This document shows, in pieces, positions 32,672 through 36,841 of a stretch of 36,841 nt of DNA; positions within the stretch are counted from its first letter, which is position 1, and every line of letters starts with the position of its first letter. The position numbers and the translations under genes were made by a program. The stretch covers positions 1 to 36,841 of the forward strand of contig JAKQJQ010000122.1 in NCBI GenBank assembly GCA_029561105.1. Direction: 5' to 3'. The notes under the pieces were generated by a model, which was not told the DNA's origin, ran no database searches, and was given only the letters and a program-made list of their open reading frames with translations. Source of the DNA: Bacteroidota bacterium (lineage in GTDB: Bacteria > Bacteroidota > Bacteroidia > Flavobacteriales > Flavobacteriaceae).

Positions 32672-33613
32672 ATGGAATTTACCACAAAAATCCCAATCCC
32701 AACAACCGAAAATCCAATCCGCTACGATTCTAAAATTGTGTCGCTGGGCTCTTGCTTTGCCGTGAACATCGCAGAAAAACTCGACTATTTTAAATTCCAG
32801 AACCGTTGCAACCCGTTTGGGATTTTATTCCATCCGATGGCCATCCACGAAATCATCCGCAGAAGCCTTTCGGGTCAAGCCTTTACAGACGAAGATATTG
32901 TCAACCACAACGATTTATGGCATTCGCTGGATGTGCATTCAGAACTAAGTCATCCCGATAAGGAAACAATATTGAACCATCTCAATGCCGCGCTAGACGA
33001 CACGCGCGAATCGCTCCAAAACGCCACACACCTGATCCTTACTTACGGCACCGCCTGGGTGTATCGCTACAAAGCCTCGCAAAAAATCGTCGCCAATTGC
33101 CATAAAATCCCGCAGTCGCAATTTGAAAAGGAATTACTGTCTGTAGAAACAATTGCCGAATCGATTGCCCAGACCATTCAATTGGTTCGCGGTTGCAACC
33201 CAAATTGCCGCATCGTGGTTACCATTTCCCCGGTACGGCATATCAAAGACGGCTTTATAGAAAACCAGCGCAGCAAGGCGCACCTGATTGCAGCCATACA
33301 CAGTTTTGGTAGAGAAGCGTTTGAATATTTCCCGTCTTATGAAATTATGATGGACGAATTGCGCGACTATCGTTTTTATGCGTCCGATATGCTGCATCCC
33401 AATCCAACGGCGATTGACTACATCTGGGAGCGTTTTTCTGAGACGCATATCCACACAACCGCCGCGCCGGTAATGCTTGAAATAGACAGTATACAAAAAG
33501 CGCTTCGGCACAAACCCTTCCAGGCTAAGTCACTAGCACACCAGGATTTCTTAGTCAAACTCAACAGCCGAATCGCCGAGTTGCAGGCGAAATTTCCGCA
33601 GATCAACTTTTAA
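32672..33613 (+). CDS. GSCFA domain protein
   Basis: This is 313 residues from ATG 32672. It carries the family signature LGSCFA near residue 30, together with NPFGILFHP, HNDLWHSLDVHS, LTYGTAWVY, TISPVRH and YASDMLHPNPTAIDYIWE. Spacing of GSCFA, the TYG block and D-H near the end resembles SGNH/GDSL hydrolases, so an esterase or acyltransferase role is plausible but unproven. No signal peptide is present, so it acts in the cytoplasm. It is the last gene of the operon begun at 31875. Confidence 0.93.
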   Translation: MEFTTKIPIPTTENPIRYDSKIVSLGSCFAVNIAEKLDYFKFQNRCNPFGILFHPMAIHEIIRRSLSGQAFTDEDIVNHNDLWHSLDVHSELSHPDKETILNHLNAALDDTRESLQNATHLILTYGTAWVYRYKASQKIVANCHKIPQSQFEKELLSVETIAESIAQTIQLVRGCNPNCRIVVTISPVRHIKDGFIENQRSKAHLIAAIHSFGREAFEYFPSYEIMMDELRDYRFYASDMLHPNPTAIDYIWERFSETHIHTTAAPVMLEIDSIQKALRHKPFQAKSLAHQDFLVKLNSRIAELQAKFPQINF

Positions 33614-33631
33614 ATACGAATTTCATCGTAT
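33614..33631. promoter_or_regulatory. Inverted repeat ATACGA-N6-TCGTAT
   Basis: A perfect 6-bp inverted repeat begins at the base after the GSCFA stop codon. A related 18-mer follows the next gene (34195-34212). Confidence 0.5.
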
Positions 33632-33632
33632 T

Positions 33633-33650
33633 GATTGGATACGGCCAATC
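33633..33650. repeat. Inverted repeat GATTGG-N6-CCAATC
   Basis: This is a perfect 6-bp inverted repeat, 1 nt after the previous one. It is the second of three stem-loops in this 76-bp gap. Confidence 0.5.
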
Positions 33651-33651
33651 G

Positions 33652-33686
33652 CTAAAATTTGCAGTATAACTAACAGCAAATTTTAG
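33652..33686. promoter_or_regulatory. Perfect 11-bp inverted repeat before the lipoprotein start
   Basis: CTAAAATTTGC and GCAAATTTTAG are separated by 13 nt and end 3 nt before the ATG at 33690. This could be an operator or an mRNA stem that hides the start. Confidence 0.6.
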
Positions 33687-33689
33687 ACA

Positions 33690-34193
33690 ATGAAAACAAG
33701 AATTACTTTTTCGGCTCTATTGTTATTGGCCATGGGTTTTGCTTCCTGCAGCAGTGACAATGACCAACCTGTTGTGCCTGTTCCCGTACCCACAGGCGCT
33801 ACCACCTTTAAACTCGATGGTGCACTCATTACCGCCGATTCGACCAATGCCACCTTATACACCAACAGCGTTGCCGGCGGACGTTTTATCGATATTTATG
33901 CGTTCAAGGGCGGCGACCAAATCCTAGAGTTGCACTTTCCGGCCAAGACCGGAAATTTCCCTGCAGGGCGTAGTTTTTCAATGACCAGCTCGTGGCTTAC
34001 TTATATGGCCAATGGCGGGGGCAATTTCCCGGATGATTATTACCATTCGACCTCGGGCACCATGGCACTTTCTGTATGCGACACCGTTGGCGACAAGCTA
34101 TCTGGTACCTTCAATTTTGTAGGGAACAACGAGACAACCAATCGCAATATTTCTGAAGGCCAGCTCGTGGTGAACAAAATCCGTCACGATTAA
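33690..34193 (+). CDS. Surface-type lipoprotein, single DUF6252-like domain
   Basis: This 167-residue protein has lipobox MGFASC (Cys20) followed by SSDND and a PVVPVPVP linker. One domain follows: TTFKLDGALITADS at the start, then SGTMALSVCDTVGD, LSGTFNFVG and ISEGQLVVNK. It aligns with the repeats of the lipoprotein at 30859. Function is unknown. It is preceded by three inverted repeats and followed by an ATACG/CGTAT palindrome. Confidence 0.82.
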   Translation: MKTRITFSALLLLAMGFASCSSDNDQPVVPVPVPTGATTFKLDGALITADSTNATLYTNSVAGGRFIDIYAFKGGDQILELHFPAKTGNFPAGRSFSMTSSWLTYMANGGGNFPDDYYHSTSGTMALSVCDTVGDKLSGTFNFVGNNETTNRNISEGQLVVNKIRHD

Positions 34194-34194
34194 A

Positions 34195-34212
34195 ATACGT
34201 AAAACGTCGTAT
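34195..34212. promoter_or_regulatory. Inverted repeat ATACG-N8-CGTAT
   Basis: ATACGTAAAACGTCGTAT begins 1 nt after the stop of the gene at 33690. It has the same length and outer arms as the repeat at 33614-33631. CACCTTTG (34235-34242) further down could be the -7 box of the next gene. Confidence 0.5.
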
Positions 34213-34272
34213 GGTAGGCGTGAATCTAACGCCGCACCTTTGTCAAACAAATAACAAATAAATCCTATTATC

Positions 34273-34812
34273 ATGAAAACACTTCAAAACATTACCAAAA
34301 CACTTCTTATCGCAGCCTCTTTTTTTGCCGTTGCCTCTTGCAGTAAAGATGATGACAACAACAATCAGGTTCCGGTTACTCCGGTTCCAGCCAATACGTC
34401 TTTTGTAACCGCTACGGTCGATGGCGCTGCTTTTACTTCTATCTTGTTTGGAACTTCGATTGCTTCGGCTTCAAGGTCGGGTTCGGGCGATATGACGCTG
34501 ATTCAGGTTTTGGGCTCTAACTTTAGCGCCGATAACATTGCATTGAACCTGCTGGGGATTACCACAACCGGAACCTACACCATAGACCCAAGCCTTGACG
34601 GATCGGTGATGGCTTATACACCGGGATCAGGTGGCGTTTCCTACAGCACTGGCGAGTGTTCTGGATCTGGCGGAACTTTGATTGTGACGGCCATCGACAA
34701 CACCAAAATAGAAGGAACCTTTTCATTCACCGGCAAAGATGTCGACAATTGTGAAAGCAGCGCCACCAAAACAGTAACCAACGGCACTTTCAAAGGTGTT
34801 TTCGTTAACTAA
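34273..34812 (+). CDS. Surface-type lipoprotein, single DUF6252-like domain
   Basis: This 179-residue protein has lipobox FAVASC (Cys24) followed by SKDDDNN, the putative surface-export signal, and a short PVTPVP linker. The domain includes FVTATVDGAAFTSI, LGITTTGTYTI, GGTLIVTAIDNTKIEGTF and TVTNGTFKGVFVN, matching its neighbours. The next lipoprotein starts 16 nt after its stop, so they form an operon. Function is unknown. Confidence 0.83.
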   Translation: MKTLQNITKTLLIAASFFAVASCSKDDDNNNQVPVTPVPANTSFVTATVDGAAFTSILFGTSIASASRSGSGDMTLIQVLGSNFSADNIALNLLGITTTGTYTIDPSLDGSVMAYTPGSGGVSYSTGECSGSGGTLIVTAIDNTKIEGTFSFTGKDVDNCESSATKTVTNGTFKGVFVN

Positions 34813-34828
34813 TCCAATCAACAATCTG

Positions 34829-35278
34829 ATGAAAAAAGCCTTACTTTTTATCGCTGCTGTATTTACGGCAATGACTTTTACCGCTTGCAGCAATGACGAT
34901 GAAAATCAGGTTATTGTCCCCATTACTCCGGTCGCTGCCGATGGATTCAGTTGGCAGGAAAATGGCACAGGTGCTTTAAAAATAGCCGCCACCGCGAGTT
35001 TCTCTACGCAGTACAAAACCCTGATCGCTAAAGACGCTTCGAATGCGACTGTATTTGAAATCAATTTGGATGGAACTGCCGCCGCCACTTATGCTGTTGA
35101 TGCCAATAATGCCATTACCTATGCGGGCGTCAATCCTTATTTTACAGCCACTTCGGGGAGCGTTATTGTTACCGAGAATGCCGGTGGAAAAATCTCTGGG
35201 ACCTTTAGTGCCGCTGGAAATGCCGCCGGAATCACAGCGATTTCAGGGACTTTTAAAAATATTACAGTAGTTCCTTAA
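34829..35278 (+). CDS. Small surface-type lipoprotein, related domain
   Basis: This is 149 residues from ATG 34829, with lipobox TFTAC (Cys20) followed by SNDDENQ. The domain is Ala-rich and shortened, but keeps the C-terminal pattern (GSVIVTENAGGKISGTFS, then ISGTFKNITVVP). The N-terminal half (FSWQENGTGALKIAATA) differs from the other members, so it may be a diverged relative. It is the last gene of the cluster, before a bidirectional terminator. Confidence 0.8.
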   Translation: MKKALLFIAAVFTAMTFTACSNDDENQVIVPITPVAADGFSWQENGTGALKIAATASFSTQYKTLIAKDASNATVFEINLDGTAAATYAVDANNAITYAGVNPYFTATSGSVIVTENAGGKISGTFSAAGNAAGITAISGTFKNITVVP

Positions 35279-35303
35279 TAGTTTTTTGAGCAATTTTTGG
35301 TTG

Positions 35304-35340
35304 GGAAAATACGGTTTGGTTTAGACCGTATTTTCCTTTT
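35304..35340. terminator. Bidirectional terminator overlapping a coding end
   Basis: A perfect 12-bp stem GGAAAATACGGT / ACCGTATTTTCC with a 9-nt loop has a T run on the + side. The minus-strand membrane-protein gene ends inside it: its stop codon lies in the loop and its last sense codons in the distal arm (35325-35336). Confidence 0.88.
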
Positions 35341-35746
35341 TAAGCCGTTGGGCGCGCTCTGCCGGCATGATGAAAACGTAGTAGACAAACAGGCAAAGGA
35401 TGCCAATAGCAAACGGAACCACCGCCAGGTTTTTCCCGGTAAATTGCCACACGATTTGTTTTTCATCAAAATGAAAGAACTCGCTGACCATCCAATAGGA
35501 GTTGGCAATGATCCAGAACATGACTGCGAGGTTGTGGTAGAGCTCGGCTTTGATTTGCCGGTTTTGCCACGCAATAAAAACGGCTACCGAAAGTGTCGGG
35601 ACAATCATGGCGAGGCCGAGTGGTTTGACCAGTGTACACCAGCAAATGTCCTTGATGAGCCAGAAAACGATGTGAAGGTTTTCTGTAATGCGATAGCGTT
35701 TCGGGATGATATACAATTCGTTGGTTTCGGTGATGTTGGTGTCCAT
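35321..35746 (-). CDS. Four-helix membrane protein, function unknown
   Basis: This 141-residue protein has about four hydrophobic helices: ENLHIVFWLIKDICWCTLV, PLGLAMIVPTLSVAVFIAW, LAVMFWIIANSYWMVSEF and AVVPFAIGILCLFVYYVFIM. The tail is basic (RAQRLKKENTV). I do not recognise a named family. It starts with ATG, preceded by TATATTTG. Confidence 0.75.
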   Translation of the reverse strand: MDTNITETNELYIIPKRYRITENLHIVFWLIKDICWCTLVKPLGLAMIVPTLSVAVFIAWQNRQIKAELYHNLAVMFWIIANSYWMVSEFFHFDEKQIVWQFTGKNLAVVPFAIGILCLFVYYVFIMPAERAQRLKKENTV

Positions 35747-35765
35747 ATTGGCAAAAGTTTTGGAG

Positions 35766-35773
35766 CAAATATA
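35766..35773 (-). promoter_or_regulatory. -7 box of the four-helix membrane protein gene
   Basis: TATATTTG on the minus strand is a perfect TAnnTTTG match, 19 nt before the ATG. Confidence 0.5.
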
Positions 35774-35879
35774 GCAGATTGCTTTGATTTTGTGCGGGCT
35801 ACATATCGGTCAAATGCCGTATTTTTTTATGCTTATAAAGGTGGGTAATTTGTAAACAATCATTTTTAATTTTAGCAAT

Positions 35880-36167
35880 ATGATCATTATCCTTGTTGCC
35901 GTAATCCTTTTACTGATACTTGTCATCATCTGGCTCAACGTTTCTTTCTACCAAGAAAGGAAGCTGTTCCAGTCGCGACTGGCCCATTTGCAACGTGTCA
36001 TTGTTGAGGTGAGCCAAAAGCAATTGGGGCAGCAAGAGCAACTGCTGCTGTCTAGTGAACTGGATGAAGTCCTCAAGGCAAGCAAATCGGTGCTCAGCGA
36101 TGAGATTTTTTCACTCAACCGCGAGGTTTTTGAATTGCTGTCTAAAAATAATCTGCTCAAAAAATAA
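35880..36167 (+). CDS. Small membrane-anchored coiled-coil protein
   Basis: This 95-residue protein has one N-terminal helix (IIILVAVILLLILVIIWL, about 2-20) followed by a long Gln/Glu/Leu-rich helix (RLAHLQRVIVEVSQKQL onwards). It is predicted to be anchored in the inner membrane. No family is recognised. It is divergent from the four-helix protein gene. Confidence 0.68.
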   Translation: MIIILVAVILLLILVIIWLNVSFYQERKLFQSRLAHLQRVIVEVSQKQLGQQEQLLLSSELDEVLKASKSVLSDEIFSLNREVFELLSKNNLLKK

Positions 36168-36232
36168 CAGGTTTACACCCAAATCTTTATATTTAAGCAA
36201 TCAAACAAATGCATTTTCCCAACCCCTGTTTT

Positions 36233-36841
36233 ATGAAGAAAGGCGCGCTTCTTTTGGCTTTGCTTATGGCTCCGTTTTTGGCGGCTGCCCAAGACGTGAA
36301 TCAACTTATCGATGGGCTCAAGACCGAACTCTCCTCAAAACCCGACGCCAAACGTACCGCAACGATTTATTCTGACCTGACCTGGTATTACACCAACGTG
36401 GCGATTGACTCGTCGTTGCATTATGGCGCAAAAGCCGTTGTAGCATCAAGGAAACTTGGTGATTCGACTTTATTGGCTCAAGTCTATAGTGATGTGGCTG
36501 CAGCTTATTTCCGAAAAGGCGATTTTGAAAGTTCGAAATCCAACTACCTCACCGCGTACAAAATCCGCAAGGCGCGTAAGGATTACCCGGGATTGGCCAA
36601 AATCAACATCAACCTGGGCAGCATTTACGGTAGCAGGCAGCAATATCAATCGGCAGTTAAAGCCTATCTGGACGCCATCGAATATTTTGAGAAAACCGGT
36701 GGAAACGAACTTATCGTCAACGTGACCAAGGAAAATCTGGGGTATATATTTAGGGAAATGAAAAATTATCCCAAGGCTATCGCTTATATCGGGCAAGGGA
36801 TAAAGTATGAAGAGCAAAACAAACTCACGGATCGACTTTGT
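36233..36841 (+). CDS. Secreted TPR-repeat protein (3' truncated by window edge)
   Basis: This frame has 203 codons, open to the last base. The signal peptide is MKKGALLLALLMAPFLAAAQ. TPR-type helices follow: TLLAQVYSDVAAAYFRKGDF, KININLGSIYGSRQQYQSAV, TKENLGYIFREMKNYPKAIA. In Bacteroidota this N-terminus is often the periplasmic sensor part of a TPR-type histidine kinase or LuxR-like regulator, but the output domain lies beyond the window. TATATTTA at 36188-36195 is a near-consensus -7 box. Confidence 0.85.
   Translation, partial: MKKGALLLALLMAPFLAAAQDVNQLIDGLKTELSSKPDAKRTATIYSDLTWYYTNVAIDSSLHYGAKAVVASRKLGDSTLLAQVYSDVAAAYFRKGDFESSKSNYLTAYKIRKARKDYPGLAKININLGSIYGSRQQYQSAVKAYLDAIEYFEKTGGNELIVNVTKENLGYIFREMKNYPKAIAYIGQGIKYEEQNKLTDRLC

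Noticed and set aside
35275..35574. Second minus-strand frame of 99 residues overlapping the four-helix protein
   Set aside because: Basic, low-complexity translation without helices; the 141-residue frame has clear membrane segments and a promoter.
1..36841. CRISPR array, insertion sequence or prophage
   Set aside because: No regularly spaced repeats, transposase, integrase or structural phage genes were seen on either strand.

Overview
The window looks like a chromosomal segment of a Flavobacterium-like member of the Flavobacteriaceae (Bacteroidota). The evidence is a set of -7 boxes of the TAnnTTTG type, start codons without clear Shine-Dalgarno sequences, lipoproteins whose acylated Cys is followed by Ser and acidic residues (the Bacteroidota surface-export signal), a large SusC/TonB-like outer-membrane protein, GSCFA, DUF1761, App1-type and PycTM-domain proteins, and short GC-rich intergenic elements of a kind I know from Flavobacterium genomes. 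I see no phage, transposase, CRISPR array or other clear sign of recent transfer.

Layout. 0-5.4 kb: the 3' part of an ABC-F ATPase, an App1-like HAD phosphatase, a diacylglycerol-kinase-family lipid kinase, a FemAB/GNAT-like protein and a DUF1761 membrane protein. 5.6-8.9 kb: a secreted plant-type LRR protein and a large GAF-domain protein. 8.9-14.7 kb: an HD-phosphohydrolase/PycTM (Pycsar-effector-type) membrane protein that starts 25 bp from a divergent 1239-residue lipoprotein. That lipoprotein joins a metallophosphoesterase, a segment with Fam20C-like kinase motifs and an outer-membrane barrel. It is followed by a beta-propeller-like lipoprotein. 14.8-16.5 kb: a zinc alcohol dehydrogenase, a small protein of a family often misnamed PRPP synthetase, and a SemiSWEET transporter. 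16.6-20.7 kb: a core translation/ribosome-assembly block with initiator tRNA, era and der, interleaved with small membrane and envelope proteins. 20.9-27.1 kb: envelope genes, namely a TonB-receptor-like barrel, a LemA/TPM/TPM operon, and an M23 peptidase/MerR pair. 27.2-29.9 kb: alaS behind a long leader with a strong imperfect hairpin. 29.9-35.3 kb: a cluster of six lipoproteins with one GSCFA protein; five of the six carry a putative surface-export signal and four share one repeated domain. 35.3-36.8 kb: two small membrane proteins and the start of a secreted TPR protein.

How the genes relate. Most are single transcription units closed by clear intrinsic hairpins, several of them bidirectional. 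Operons supported by 1-nt TAATG overlaps or gaps of 14 nt or less are M23-merR, lemA-TPM-TPM, SemiSWEET-small protein and lipoprotein-GSCFA. The two most interesting proteins are the HD-PycTM protein (no nucleotide cyclase nearby) and the metallophosphoesterase/kinase-like/barrel protein. The lipoprotein cluster, with its inverted repeats, is the most accessory-looking region.
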